Assembly (NCBI RefSeq): GCF_900104745.1
Contig: NZ_LT629732.1
Coordinates: forward strand, 558,001-622,000
From: Actinopolymorpha singaporensis
GTDB taxonomy: Bacteria; Actinomycetota; Actinomycetes; Propionibacteriales; Actinopolymorphaceae
Length of the DNA: 64,000 bases
Direction: 5' to 3'
Made by a program: the position numbers and the translations under genes. The notes beneath the pieces are model-generated. The model worked only from the letters and a program-made list of their open reading frames with translations. It ran no database searches and had not been told where the DNA came from. Shown in pieces: positions 24,967 to 33,277 of the stretch (positions are counted from its first letter, which is position 1; each line of letters starts with the position of its first letter).

Positions 24967-25545
24967 TCAGACGCGCAGGCGCCGGGTCGTGGTGAACCAG
25001 GGGCGGGCGGCCGGCAGCCACAGCATCACGGCCGCCGCGGTACCGGTGAGGAGGAGGGCGAGCCCCACGATGGAAAGGCCGGTCAGGACGGTGTTGAAGA
25101 CGTTCGCGACCGCGAGGACCGTGGCGACGACCCGGGCCCGGGGCTGCCCCTTGCCGTTCATCACCGCCATCAGGATCCACAGCGCCACGGCCAGCACGCC
25201 GAACACGACGTACAACGTCAGGCTGGTGTTGACGGTCGCGTCGATCTTGTCGGGGGTGAGCGGCTGCTTCTGCCCGCGGAGCATCTCGCGGGCGTCGTTG
25301 GCGAGCCGGTCGCGGGAACCGAACACCGCGATCGCCGACACCGCCGACAGCGCGGCACCGAGATACATGAGGTAGACGGCGAGCTGGACGACGCGGGGAC
25401 GCTCGGCCGGCCGCGCGGGCGCGTCCTCCTCGCCGCGAGGCCACGCGGGCATCGGTGGCATCCCGGACATGCCGGAGGCCCCGGACCTGCCGGACGTGCC
25501 GGAGGTCCCGGACGTGCCGGGCCCGGCCGAGTTCGTCTCGCTCAT
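24967..25545 (-). CDS. Membrane protein with a repetitive Gly-Ser-Thr N-terminus
   Basis: The 192-residue protein has a low-complexity N-terminus (repeated Thr-Ser-Gly triplets, about residues 8-30), a linker, then four hydrophobic segments near residues 52-72, 105-125, 135-160 and 162-180. It resembles the small four-helix actinobacterial proteins of unknown function that often precede Pro/Gly-rich tails. AGGAGG six bases upstream of the ATG at 25545 is the best ribosome site in the region. It heads a minus-strand group with the SDR, pyrE and LemA genes. Confidence 0.75.
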   Translation of the reverse strand: MSETNSAGPGTSGTSGTSGRSGASGMSGMPPMPAWPRGEEDAPARPAERPRVVQLAVYLMYLGAALSAVSAIAVFGSRDRLANDAREMLRGQKQPLTPDKIDATVNTSLTLYVVFGVLAVALWILMAVMNGKGQPRARVVATVLAVANVFNTVLTGLSIVGLALLLTGTAAAVMLWLPAARPWFTTTRRLRV

Positions 25546-25735
25546 GCGGACCTCCTGGTCGTGTGTCCTCATCCTCGCCAACGCGGGTACGCCTACCGAC
25601 TGCCACCATGCCATCGGTGCCGGTCGCGGCGCGCGACCGACCCCGGACGGAGCCCCGCTCGCGCATCCGCCGGATGCGCTGCCGGTGGCCGCTCCAGGCT
25701 GAGCGCGGCGGCTTCCGGCAGTAAGGTCGGTCACC

Positions 25736-26914
25736 GTGACGCACCCACGGATGGCCGCCCGCCTGCAGGGTCTCGGAACGACGATCTTCGCAGAGATGTC
25801 GGCGCTCGCGCTGCGAACCTCCTCGATCAACCTCGGCCAGGGCTTCCCCGACACCGACGGCCCGACGCGCATGCTGGACGCCGCGGTCGACGCGATCAGG
25901 TCCGGTGACCACAACCAGTACCCGCCGGGCATCGGCATCGCCGCCCTGCGCGAGGCGGTGTCCGCGCACCAGCGCCGCTTCTACGACCTGGAGTACGACC
26001 CCGACACCGAGGTGCTCGTCACCGCCGGCGCGACCGAGGCGATCGCGGCCGCGCTCCTGGCCCTGGTCGAGCCCGGCGACGAGGTGGTCGCGCTGGAGCC
26101 CTACTACGACTCCTACGCGGCCGGGATCGCGATGGCCGGGGGTCGGCGCGTACCCGTCACGTTGCGGGCGCCGGACTTCCGGCTCGACGTCGACGCGCTG
26201 CGCGCCGCGGTCACCTCGCGGACCAAGCTGCTGCTGGTCAACTCACCGCACAACCCGACCGGGACCGTGCTCACCGCGGACGAGCTGGCCGCGATCGCCG
26301 AGCTCGCCGTCGAGCGCGACCTGCTGGTGGTGACCGACGAGGTGTACGAGCACCTGTCCTACGACGGCGCGCCGCACATCCCGCTCGCGACGTACCCCGG
26401 AATGCGTGAGCGGACCGTGACCATCTCCAGCGCCGGGAAGACGTTCGCCGTCACCGGCTGGAAGATCGGTTGGGTCTGCGCCACGCCGCCCCTGGTGGCC
26501 GCGGTGCGCACCGCCAAGCAGTTCCTCACCTACGTCTCCGGCGGGCCGTTCCAGCCGGCGGTCGCCGAGGCGCTGGCGTTCGGTGACGACTACTACGACG
26601 GCCTGCGGGCTTCCATGCAGGGGAAGCGCGACCTGCTCAGCGAGGGGCTGTCGTCCCTCGGGCTGGACGTGTTCGTGCCCGGCGGGACCTACTTCGTCAC
26701 CACCGACGTACGCCCGCTCGGCTACGACGACGGCGTGGAGTTCTGCCGAATGCTGCCCGAACGCTGCGGCGTGGTCGCCATCCCGCACGAGGTGTTCTAC
26801 GACGACAAGCAGGCCGGGCGGCCCCTGGTGCGCTGGGCGTTCTGCAAGCGGGACGAGGTGTTGTCGGAGGCGGTGGAGCGGCTGCGGTCCGGCCTGCGTG
26901 GCGGTCCGCGCTAG
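25736..26914 (+). CDS. Class I/II pyridoxal-phosphate aminotransferase
   Basis: This fold-type I PLP enzyme has 392 residues. Motifs are INLGQGFPDTDGP near residue 31, NSPHNPTGTVL (cofactor-binding Asn) near 165, the Schiff-base lysine in SSAGKTFAVTGWKIGW near 225-240, and a C-terminal substrate arginine in PLVRWAFCK. The sequence is closest in style to kynurenine/glutamine aminotransferases and DapC-like N-succinyldiaminopimelate aminotransferases. The amino acid used cannot be fixed from sequence. TAAGGT stands 8 bases before the GTG at 25736. Its stop codon overlaps the WYL gene stop in CTAG. Confidence 0.92.
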   Translation: MTHPRMAARLQGLGTTIFAEMSALALRTSSINLGQGFPDTDGPTRMLDAAVDAIRSGDHNQYPPGIGIAALREAVSAHQRRFYDLEYDPDTEVLVTAGATEAIAAALLALVEPGDEVVALEPYYDSYAAGIAMAGGRRVPVTLRAPDFRLDVDALRAAVTSRTKLLLVNSPHNPTGTVLTADELAAIAELAVERDLLVVTDEVYEHLSYDGAPHIPLATYPGMRERTVTISSAGKTFAVTGWKIGWVCATPPLVAAVRTAKQFLTYVSGGPFQPAVAEALAFGDDYYDGLRASMQGKRDLLSEGLSSLGLDVFVPGGTYFVTTDVRPLGYDDGVEFCRMLPERCGVVAIPHEVFYDDKQAGRPLVRWAFCKRDEVLSEAVERLRSGLRGGPR

Positions 26915-27921
26915 GGATCCTCGGCGGCCGGGCCGACGGGCTCCCTCGGGCCGTCGGCGTACAGCCGGGTGACCTCGGCGGCACTGCGCACCATCAGGTC
27001 CCGCAGCTCCGGTGGTTCCAGCACCTCGAGGTCCGGGCCGAACCGGAAGAACTCCATCCGCGCGTGGGTGGGCGTCTCGATCGGCAGCGTCGCGCGCACC
27101 CACCCGTACTCGTCCGGCGGCCCGGCGGTCTCACGCAGCGCCCGGGCCGCGTGCGGGCCGAGGTAGTACGGCACCAGGTCGCGGGCCAGCGGTGACAGCC
27201 GGACCACGGCCTCGGAACGGAACAGCCGGGCGCGGTAGTCCTCGGCCCAGGCCGCCCAGTAGGCGGCGAGGTCGAAGTCGGCGGCGCGTTCGAAGCGGTC
27301 CGGCCGCAGGGTGAGCGCGCGGATCCGGCCGACCCGGTAGCTGCGGAAGGCGCCGTCGACGCGGGCCGCGACGTACCAGACTCCGGTCTTGAGGACCAGG
27401 CCGTACGGCTCCAGCGCGCGGGTCACCTCGTCCCGGCCCCACGGCTCGTAGCGCGCCTCGACCAGCTGCTGGTTCCACACCGCCTCGGCCAGCGCCGCCA
27501 GGTGCTCGGGCCGTTCCACCTCGCGGAACCAGTTCGGCGCGTCCAGGTGGAACCGCTCCCGGATCCGGCCGGCGCGCGAGCGCAGCTCCGGCGGCAGCGC
27601 GGCCAGCAGCTTCACCTGCGCGGCCGCGAGCACCGAGCCGAGGCCGAGCTCTGCCGCCGCGTCGTCCGGGATGCCGGCGAACAGCGACTCCGCCTCGTCG
27701 CCGGTCAGCCCGGTGAGCTTCGTCCGGAACCCGCCGAGCAGCTGGTAGCCGCCGGCCGGGCCGCGGTCGGCGTAGACCGGGACGCCGGCGGCCGACAGCG
27801 ACTCGACGTCGCGGTAGACGGTGCGGACCGACACCTCCAGCTCCCGGGCCAGCTCGGGCGCGGTCATCCGGCCGCGGGTCTGGAGCAGGAGCAGCAGGGA
27901 CAGCAGTCGACTGGCGCGCAC
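26911..27921 (-). CDS. WYL-domain transcriptional regulator (DeoR/YafY type)
   Basis: The 336-residue protein has an N-terminal winged helix (LARELEVSVRTVYRDVESLSAAGVPVY, about residues 22-48) and a C-terminal WYL ligand-sensing domain with YEPWGRDEVTRALEPYGLVLKTGVWYVAAR near residue 150. WYL proteins sense nucleic acid or small ligands; many regulate single neighbouring genes. It is divergent from the DUF3224/TIGR03083 gene pair, and an inverted repeat sits between them. The GTG at 27921 is chosen because AAGGAG is five bases upstream; the ATG at 27936 overlaps that site. Confidence 0.9.
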   Translation of the reverse strand: MRASRLLSLLLLLQTRGRMTAPELARELEVSVRTVYRDVESLSAAGVPVYADRGPAGGYQLLGGFRTKLTGLTGDEAESLFAGIPDDAAAELGLGSVLAAAQVKLLAALPPELRSRAGRIRERFHLDAPNWFREVERPEHLAALAEAVWNQQLVEARYEPWGRDEVTRALEPYGLVLKTGVWYVAARVDGAFRSYRVGRIRALTLRPDRFERAADFDLAAYWAAWAEDYRARLFRSEAVVRLSPLARDLVPYYLGPHAARALRETAGPPDEYGWVRATLPIETPTHARMEFFRFGPDLEVLEPPELRDLMVRSAAEVTRLYADGPREPVGPAAEDP

Positions 27922-28010
27922 CTCCGCTCCTTCCATCCCTCGAGTCCTGGGCTCGGGCGCTTCGTACTCCGGTCCGGTCCCCGGGGCGTTCGTTGGAATG
28001 TTCTCGTACG

Positions 28011-28033
28011 TACCTGACAGTACGTGGCAGGTA
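28011..28033. promoter_or_regulatory. Inverted repeat TACCTG-N11-CAGGTA, candidate WYL operator
   Basis: Perfect six-base arms lie in the 183-bp region between the divergent WYL regulator and DUF3224 genes. They sit in a locally palindromic GTAC-rich stretch. Confidence 0.45.
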
Positions 28034-28104
28034 TCCCGGCAAGGGTTGGCCACGTGCCCGGCGATGGGCATGAGCATCAACGACGAACCAGGGAGAACCC
28101 ACCC

Positions 28105-28611
28105 ATGTCAGCCTCTTCGAACGCTCCGGCGCCCAGCACCCCGAGCGCGACCACCGTTACCGCGAGCGCGGCCGGCGACCGGCGCGCCGGCACCGAGCCG
28201 GGCGGCACGTTCGCCTCCACGGCGTGGGAGGAGACCCGGCCCGAGCCGGACGAGGAGTCTCCGCGGGTGGCGCACGCGTACACCACCAACACCTTCACCG
28301 GCGCGATCGACGGCACCGGCACAGCTCACCACGTGATGTTCTACGGGCCGGGTGAGGGGCAGTGGGGCGCCGGCCGCTACCACGGCTACGAGAAGGTGAC
28401 CGGCACCGTCGGCGGGCGTACGGGCAGCTTCGTCCTCGCCCACGACGGCGCGTTCGCCGGCACGACGGTACGCGCCGACTGGACCGTCGTGCCCGGGTCG
28501 GCCACCGGCGAACTCGCCGGTCTGCGCGGCCGGGGAAGCTTCGTCGCCGAGCAGGGTGTCGGTGCCGTGGTGTACACATTCGACCACACGTTCGACGAAC
28601 GGCAGCACTGA
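28105..28611 (+). CDS. DUF3224 domain protein
   Basis: The 168-residue protein has a low-complexity first third and then the DUF3224 beta-barrel-like domain, with YTTNTFTGAIDGTGTAHHVMFYG, GYEKVTGTVGGRTGSFVLAHDG and GLRGRGSFVAE. These small lipocalin-like proteins have no established role. GGGAGA eight bases before the ATG at 28105 supports the start. It leads a plus-strand set with the TIGR03083 and AlkZ-like genes and faces the WYL regulator, its likely controller. Confidence 0.85.
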   Translation: MSASSNAPAPSTPSATTVTASAAGDRRAGTEPGGTFASTAWEETRPEPDEESPRVAHAYTTNTFTGAIDGTGTAHHVMFYGPGEGQWGAGRYHGYEKVTGTVGGRTGSFVLAHDGAFAGTTVRADWTVVPGSATGELAGLRGRGSFVAEQGVGAVVYTFDHTFDERQH

Positions 28612-28649
28612 AACCGACAGCCAGACCGCCGGAGCAAAGGAGCCCCGCG

Positions 28650-29381
28650 ATGAGTGACACCGTCCGGCCCGAGCCGGAAGCGCAGCACGATCCCGCCGGC
28701 GAACAGCCCGCCGGCCAGTCCACCGCCGAGTTGTACGACGCCTGCATGGCCCGGACCGCGGCCCTGCTTCGCGACGCCGACCCGAGCACGCCCGTCGACG
28801 CCTGCCCGGGCTGGACCGTCGAGGCGCTGGCCGCGCACCTTGCGGGGGCGCTGGCCGACTTTCTTGCCCGGCGGTTCGACGTGGCCGACGGCGACGACTT
28901 CGGGGAGCGGACCGTGCGCGAACGCCAGGGGCAGGCCGTGGCCGAGTCGCTCGCGGAGTGGGAGCGGCACCGGGCGCGCGCCGGCGACCTGCTCGCCTCG
29001 CCGATGGGTGGTGTTCTCGTCGCGGAGGTCGTCTCCCACGAACAGGACCTGCGGTGCGCCCTCGGGCGACCCGGTGCGCGTTCGGACCAGAGTGTGCGGG
29101 CCGGCCTGGACAGGCCGCTGGACCAGATCGACCAGCGGCTGCGCCAGTCGGGCGGGCCGGCCTTCCGGCTGGTGATCGGCGACGAGGAGCAACGGATCAT
29201 CGGTGAGGGCGAGCCGGTCGCCACGCTGCGGGCGTCGGCGTACGACCTGCTCCGCACGATCGGTGGCCGGCGCACCCGCGACCAGGTGCGCGCCATGGAC
29301 TGGGACGGTGACCCCGAGCCGGTGCTGGACTCGCTGGCACTGTTCGGGAGCTACCGCGACACTCCGTTGCGGGGCGAGTAG
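28650..29381 (+). CDS. TIGR03083/DinB-like (mycothiol-dependent maleylpyruvate isomerase superfamily) protein
   Basis: The 243-residue protein has the DinB-type four-helix N-terminal domain. LYDACMARTAALL near residue 28 is followed by PGWTVEALAAHLAGAL near 52 (a metal-ligand histidine) and AEVVSHEQDLRCALG near 130 (the H-E-x-D pair). This superfamily includes mycothiol-dependent isomerases and S-transferases, so a mycothiol-linked detoxification role is likely but unproven. AAAGGAG about 7 bases upstream supports the ATG at 28650. It follows DUF3224 by 38 bp. Confidence 0.85.
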   Translation: MSDTVRPEPEAQHDPAGEQPAGQSTAELYDACMARTAALLRDADPSTPVDACPGWTVEALAAHLAGALADFLARRFDVADGDDFGERTVRERQGQAVAESLAEWERHRARAGDLLASPMGGVLVAEVVSHEQDLRCALGRPGARSDQSVRAGLDRPLDQIDQRLRQSGGPAFRLVIGDEEQRIIGEGEPVATLRASAYDLLRTIGGRRTRDQVRAMDWDGDPEPVLDSLALFGSYRDTPLRGE

Positions 29382-29435
29382 TCCGGCCCGGGCCGGGCGA
29401 GTCGAAGTCCGGGACACCGGAGAAGGAGTGGAGTC

Positions 29436-30563
29436 ATGGCGCTCGAGTTCGGGCGGCAGCAGGTGCTGGCGTACCGCGCCGCCGCGCAGGGTCTGGACCG
29501 GTCCACCGACGATCCGGCCAAGCTGGGAGTCCTCGACCTCGGCGTGCAGCACAGCGCCGCGCACACCGCCCGGCTGGCCCTCGGCGCCCGGCTTCCCCGG
29601 CTGCCGGAGGGGGACGCCGACCCGTTCGCCGACGGAGGTGCATACGCGATGCTGTGGTCGGTACGGGGAGCGCCTCACCTGCACCGGCGCGGCGACCTCA
29701 CCCACCTGGCCCGGGCGCTGTGGCCCCGCAGTGAGGCCGACGCGCACTCCAGGCTCGCCGCCGAACGCAAACCGCTCAAGGAGGCGGGCATCGGCGCACT
29801 GGAGGCGTTCGCCACGGCGGCCAGGGCGCTGCGGACGGTGGTGACCAGGCCGATGCCCAAGGGCGAGGTGAGCGCCGCGGTCACGCGGAAGCTGCCGGAC
29901 GCGTACGCCTACGACTGCCGGACCTGCAAGGCACGCCACGTCTACGGCGGGCTGCTGCAGCAGGTCGGCCTGCCCGCCGGCGTACGCCAGGAGTTCGACA
30001 CCTCCCCGCCGGTGCTGGCGCCGCTGGAGAAGCGGCCCGCGGTGCCCACCAAGCCGGCCGGGACCGCCGACCTCGTCCTCGCCTACCTCCGGCTGCACGG
30101 CCCCGCGACGGCCGGCGACGCGGCGAGCTACTTCGGCACCTCGCAGGCGGAGCTTCGGCACAGCTGGCCGGACGGGCTGGTCGAGGTTCGTGCCGACGGC
30201 CGGAAGTGCTGGCTGCCGGAGGAGGACCTCGCCGCGCTGCGCGGGGCGCCCGTGCCCGACCACGTGCGCCTGCTGCCGCCGCTGGACCCGTTCCTGCAGT
30301 CGCGCGACCGCGACCTGCTGGTTCCCGACCCGGCGCGGCAGAAGGAGGTCTGGAAGATCCTCGGCAACCCCGGTGTCCTGCTGGTCCGCGGCGACGTCGC
30401 CGGGGTGTGGCGGGCTAAGGCCGCGGGCCGGAAAGGGCTGGCGGTGACAGTGCGGGAGTTCGGCCGGATCAGCAAGGCCGAGCGGGCGCTGGTCACGGAG
30501 GAGGCCGACCGGATGGCCGGTGTCCGCGGACTCACGGAGGCTGCCGTGACGTACGAATCCTGA
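29436..30563 (+). CDS. AlkZ-like winged-helix DNA glycosylase family protein
   Basis: The 375-residue protein belongs to the HTH_42/AlkZ family (formerly YcaQ), DNA glycosylases that unhook interstrand crosslinks or give self-resistance to alkylating natural products. It begins LEFGRQQVLAYRAAAQGL and shows winged-helix repeats, for example LVLAYLRLHGPATAGDAASYFG near residue 210. LGVQHSAAHTARLAL near residue 36 may be the catalytic-loop region, although the canonical QxQ or QxD motif of characterised enzymes is not clear. AAGGAG lies about 7 bases before the ATG at 29436. A 12-bp hairpin ends the transcript. Confidence 0.82.
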   Translation: MALEFGRQQVLAYRAAAQGLDRSTDDPAKLGVLDLGVQHSAAHTARLALGARLPRLPEGDADPFADGGAYAMLWSVRGAPHLHRRGDLTHLARALWPRSEADAHSRLAAERKPLKEAGIGALEAFATAARALRTVVTRPMPKGEVSAAVTRKLPDAYAYDCRTCKARHVYGGLLQQVGLPAGVRQEFDTSPPVLAPLEKRPAVPTKPAGTADLVLAYLRLHGPATAGDAASYFGTSQAELRHSWPDGLVEVRADGRKCWLPEEDLAALRGAPVPDHVRLLPPLDPFLQSRDRDLLVPDPARQKEVWKILGNPGVLLVRGDVAGVWRAKAAGRKGLAVTVREFGRISKAERALVTEEADRMAGVRGLTEAAVTYES

Positions 30564-30567
30564 CAAA

Positions 30568-30596
30568 TCCGCCGGCGGCCGGGAGCCGCCGGCGGA
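30568..30596 (+). terminator. Hairpin terminator after the AlkZ-like gene
   Basis: Perfect 12-base arms (30568-30579 and 30585-30596) with a 5-base loop, starting 5 bases after the stop codon. Confidence 0.75.
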
Positions 30597-30631
30597 CCGG
30601 GAATACCCGCACGGCGCTGAACGCTGAAGCA

Positions 30632-30654
30632 GATCAGTTGAAAGTTGAACGATC
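30632..30654. promoter_or_regulatory. AT-rich box with repeated GTTGAA flanked by GATC, upstream of the flavin oxidoreductase pair
   Basis: GATC, then AGTTGAAAGTTGAAC, then GATC immediately precedes the AGGGAGG ribosome site. The doubled GTTGAA and outer GATC pair look like a regulator site, for example MarR type, but no regulator gene is adjacent. Confidence 0.35.
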
Positions 30655-30670
30655 TAGGGAGGCGGCAGCC

Positions 30671-31822
30671 GTGCAGTTCGGCATCTTCACCGTCGGCGAC
30701 GTGACCGTGGACCCCACCACCGGCCGGGCACCGACCGAGCACGAGCGGATCAAGGCGATGACCGCAATCGCGCTCAAGGCCGAGGAGGTCGGGCTCGACG
30801 TCTTCGCCACCGGCGAGCACCACAACCCGCCGTTCGTGCCGTCCTCCCCCACCACGATGCTCGGCTGGATCGCCGCCCGTACGCAGAAGCTCATCCTGTC
30901 CACGTCGACCACGCTGATCACCACGAACGACCCGGTGAAGATCGCCGAGGACTTCGCGATGCTGCAGCACCTGGCCGACGGGCGGGTGGACCTCATGCTC
31001 GGCCGCGGCAACACCGGCCCGGTCTACCCGTGGTTCGGGCAGGACATCCGGCAGGGCATCCCGCTGGCGGTGGAGAACTACGCGTTGCTGCACCGCCTGT
31101 GGCGGGAGGATGTCGTGGACTGGGAGGGGCGGTTCCGCACGCCGCTGCAGGGCTTCACCTCCACCCCGCGACCGCTGGACGGCGTGCCGCCGTTCGTCTG
31201 GCACGGGTCCATCCGCAGCCCGGAGATCGCGGAGCAGGCCGCCTACTACGGGGACGGCTTCTTCGCCAACAACATCTTCTGGCCGAAGGACCACTTCCGC
31301 CGGCTCATCAACCTGTACCGCACGCGCTACGCCCACTACGGCCACGGCACGCCGGAACAGGCGATCGTCGGCCTCGGCGGGCAGGTGTTCATGCGGGCCA
31401 ACTCCCAGGACGCGGTCCGTGAGTTCCGGCCGTACTTCGACAACGCCCCTGTCTACGGGCACGGGCCGTCGCTGGAGGACTTCACCCGGGAGACCCCGCT
31501 GACGGTCGGCAGCCCGCAGCAGGTCATCGAGAAGACGCTGACCTTCCGCGAGACGTTCGGCGACTACCAGCGGCAGTTGTTCCTGATGGACCACGCCGGA
31601 TTGCCACTGAAGACGGTGCTGGAACAGCTCGACCTGCTCGGCGAACAGGTCGTGCCGGTGCTGCGGGAGGAGTTCGCCAAGGGCCGCCCGGCCGGCGTAC
31701 CGGAGGCTCCCACGCACGCGTCCCTGCTGGCGCGCCGCGCCGGGAGCGGTGAGTCCGACGGGTCCGCCGAGAACACCGAGCGCAACAAGAACACCGAGAA
31801 CGCCCAGAGCGTGAGGAGTTGA
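30671..31822 (+). CDS. LLM-class flavin-dependent oxidoreductase (CE1758-type)
   Basis: This 383-residue luciferase-like monooxygenase has MQFGIFTVGDV at the start, FATGEHHNPPFVPSSP near residue 50, STSTTLITTNDPVKIAEDF near 78 and RGNTGPVYPWFGQD near 115. It closely fits the CE1758 group, which is normally encoded next to an NADPH-dependent FMN reductase, as here. The pair presumably forms a two-component monooxygenase in which the reductase supplies reduced FMN. The substrate is unknown. The C-terminal 30 residues are Glu/Asn/Ser-rich. The GTG at 30671 follows AGGGAGG. Confidence 0.88.
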   Translation: MQFGIFTVGDVTVDPTTGRAPTEHERIKAMTAIALKAEEVGLDVFATGEHHNPPFVPSSPTTMLGWIAARTQKLILSTSTTLITTNDPVKIAEDFAMLQHLADGRVDLMLGRGNTGPVYPWFGQDIRQGIPLAVENYALLHRLWREDVVDWEGRFRTPLQGFTSTPRPLDGVPPFVWHGSIRSPEIAEQAAYYGDGFFANNIFWPKDHFRRLINLYRTRYAHYGHGTPEQAIVGLGGQVFMRANSQDAVREFRPYFDNAPVYGHGPSLEDFTRETPLTVGSPQQVIEKTLTFRETFGDYQRQLFLMDHAGLPLKTVLEQLDLLGEQVVPVLREEFAKGRPAGVPEAPTHASLLARRAGSGESDGSAENTERNKNTENAQSVRS

Positions 31823-31826
31823 TCCC

Positions 31827-32501
31827 GTGAACGCGCGTACGCCGCTACGGCTCACGGTCGTTTCGGCCGGGCTGGGCGTCCCCTCGTCCACCCGGCTGCT
31901 GGCCGACCGCCTCACCGACGCGACCCGGCGGGCACTGGCCGGCCGGGGGCGGGACGTGGAGGTCACGGTGGTCGAACTCCGCGACCTGGCCACCGACGTC
32001 GCCAACAACCTGGTGGCCGGCTTCCCCTCGCGGCGGCTGGCCGACGCTCTCGCGTCGGTGTCGGAGGCGGACGGCCTGATCGCCGTCACCCCGGTGTTCT
32101 CCGCCTCCTACAGTGGGTTGTTCAAGTCGTTCTTCGACGTTCTCGACAACGACGCGTTGACAGGTACGCCGGTGCTTGCCGCCGCGACCGGTGGAACGGC
32201 GCGGCACTCACTTGCCCTGGAGCACGCGCTGCGGCCGCTGTTCGCGTACCTGCGTGCGGTCGTCGTACCCACCGCGGTGTACGCGGCCGCGGAGGACTGG
32301 GGCGGGCGCGGCGACTCGATGACCGAGGGACTGCCCATCCGGATCGAGCGCGCCGCGGGCGAACTCGCCGACCTGCTGGCCGGCCGAACGCAGGGCGACG
32401 TACGTGCCGCAGACGACGGACAGGTGAACGGCACGCCCCGCGCCACGGAAGAGACCGTCGTTCCGTTCGAGCAGTACCTGGCCGCACTGAGACCCGACTA
32501 G
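31827..32501 (+). CDS. NADPH-dependent FMN reductase (CE1759-type)
   Basis: This flavodoxin-fold reductase has 224 residues. LTVVSAGLGVPSSTRLLADRL near residue 9 binds the FMN phosphate, ADGLIAVTPVFSASYSGLFKSFFD near 78 is the NAD(P)H-dependent reductase signature, and LAAATGGTARHSLALEHALRPLF follows. It starts 4 bp after the LLM monooxygenase stop, so the two are translationally coupled and are best read as partner subunits. The tail beyond residue 190 looks disordered. Confidence 0.88.
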   Translation: MNARTPLRLTVVSAGLGVPSSTRLLADRLTDATRRALAGRGRDVEVTVVELRDLATDVANNLVAGFPSRRLADALASVSEADGLIAVTPVFSASYSGLFKSFFDVLDNDALTGTPVLAAATGGTARHSLALEHALRPLFAYLRAVVVPTAVYAAAEDWGGRGDSMTEGLPIRIERAAGELADLLAGRTQGDVRAADDGQVNGTPRATEETVVPFEQYLAALRPD

Positions 32502-32561
32502 AAGCGTCACCCCAGGCCCTACCCCAGTCACCTGCCACTCGAGCACTTCGGAGGGACCGCG

Positions 32562-32993
32562 ATGACCGAGAGGTTCAACACCTTCCGCCCCGACGGCGAG
32601 GCCACGGCCGACCGCTGGGCCGGGGCGCTCCACCTCTTCGACCGGACTGACCAGGCCGGCCGGGCCGACCCCACTGAGGAGACGCCCGCGGACCGGTGGG
32701 AACGCGCAGGCCTGATGTTCGAGGAGCGCCGCTACATCGAGGCCGCGCGCCTGCTGGCCGGGCTCGTCGAGGAGTTCCCCCGTCACACCGCGGCCCGGCT
32801 CCTGCTCGCTCGTGCGTACTACCACTCGGCTCAGCTGAACCGGGCCGAGAAGCAACTGCGCACACTGATCGAGCACGACCCGGTGGAGCCGTACGCACAC
32901 CTGTTGCTGGGCAGGGTTCTGGAGCGTCAGAACCGCCCCGATGAGGCCCGGACCTGGCTGCGCAGAGCGGACGCGTTCACCGCCGACGCATAG
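32562..32993 (+). CDS. Tetratricopeptide repeat protein
   Basis: The 143-residue protein has three consecutive TPR-like helix pairs: RWERAGLMFEERRYIEAARLLAGLVEEFP, then AARLLLARAYYHSAQLNRAEKQLRTLIEHDP, then PYAHLLLGRVLERQNRPDEARTWLRRADAF, covering about residues 45-140. It is a cytoplasmic protein-interaction scaffold; the partner is unknown. GGAGGG precedes the ATG at 32562. A strong intrinsic terminator follows the stop. Confidence 0.88.
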   Translation: MTERFNTFRPDGEATADRWAGALHLFDRTDQAGRADPTEETPADRWERAGLMFEERRYIEAARLLAGLVEEFPRHTAARLLLARAYYHSAQLNRAEKQLRTLIEHDPVEPYAHLLLGRVLERQNRPDEARTWLRRADAFTADA

Positions 32994-33021
32994 CCGCGTG
33001 CTCGACGCGCGACGAACTGCC

Positions 33022-33061
33022 GCCCTGTGGACCAGGATCACACGATTCTGGTCCACAGGGC
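33022..33061 (+). terminator. Intrinsic terminator after the TPR gene
   Basis: Perfect 14-base arms (33022-33035 and 33048-33061) enclose a 12-base loop and are followed by CTTTTC. It is one of the few U-rich terminators in the window. Confidence 0.8.
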
Positions 33062-33127
33062 CTTTTCAACTGGGTGGCGACGACGATTTCCCTTGTGGAC
33101 AACGGGCTACTTGTCGGTGATGGCCGG

Positions 33128-33133
33128 TAGGGT
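33128..33133 (+). promoter_or_regulatory. -10 box TAGGGT before a short GTG frame
   Basis: TAGGGT, six bases, then GTG(33140). The arrangement matches that of real leaderless genes here, but what follows is at best a gene remnant. Confidence 0.3.
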
Positions 33134-33139
33134 TCGAGC

Positions 33140-33277
33140 GTGTCTTCGACTACCCACGAGTCTCCTCGCAGCGGAGGCGGCGCACTCCCGCCCCATCCGT
33201 TGCTGGATGCCTTGGGCATGGTCACCGCCGGCAACGACGTGGTGTTGTCCACGTCCAATATGGACTGGATCCCGGCG
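33140..33277 (+). pseudogene. Possible 5' remnant of a gene, running into the antisense strand of DinB
   Basis: From the GTG at 33140 the frame reads VSSTTHESPRSGGG then ALPPHPLLDALGMVTAG before it becomes antisense to the DinB-like gene. The proline-rich start with PPHPLLDALxxVTAG resembles the N-terminus of actinobacterial DUF222/13E12-type HNH proteins. The frame stays open to 33988 but only as the antisense of the real gene. I read it as a truncated remnant or chance; its product is unlikely to be functional. Confidence 0.25.
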
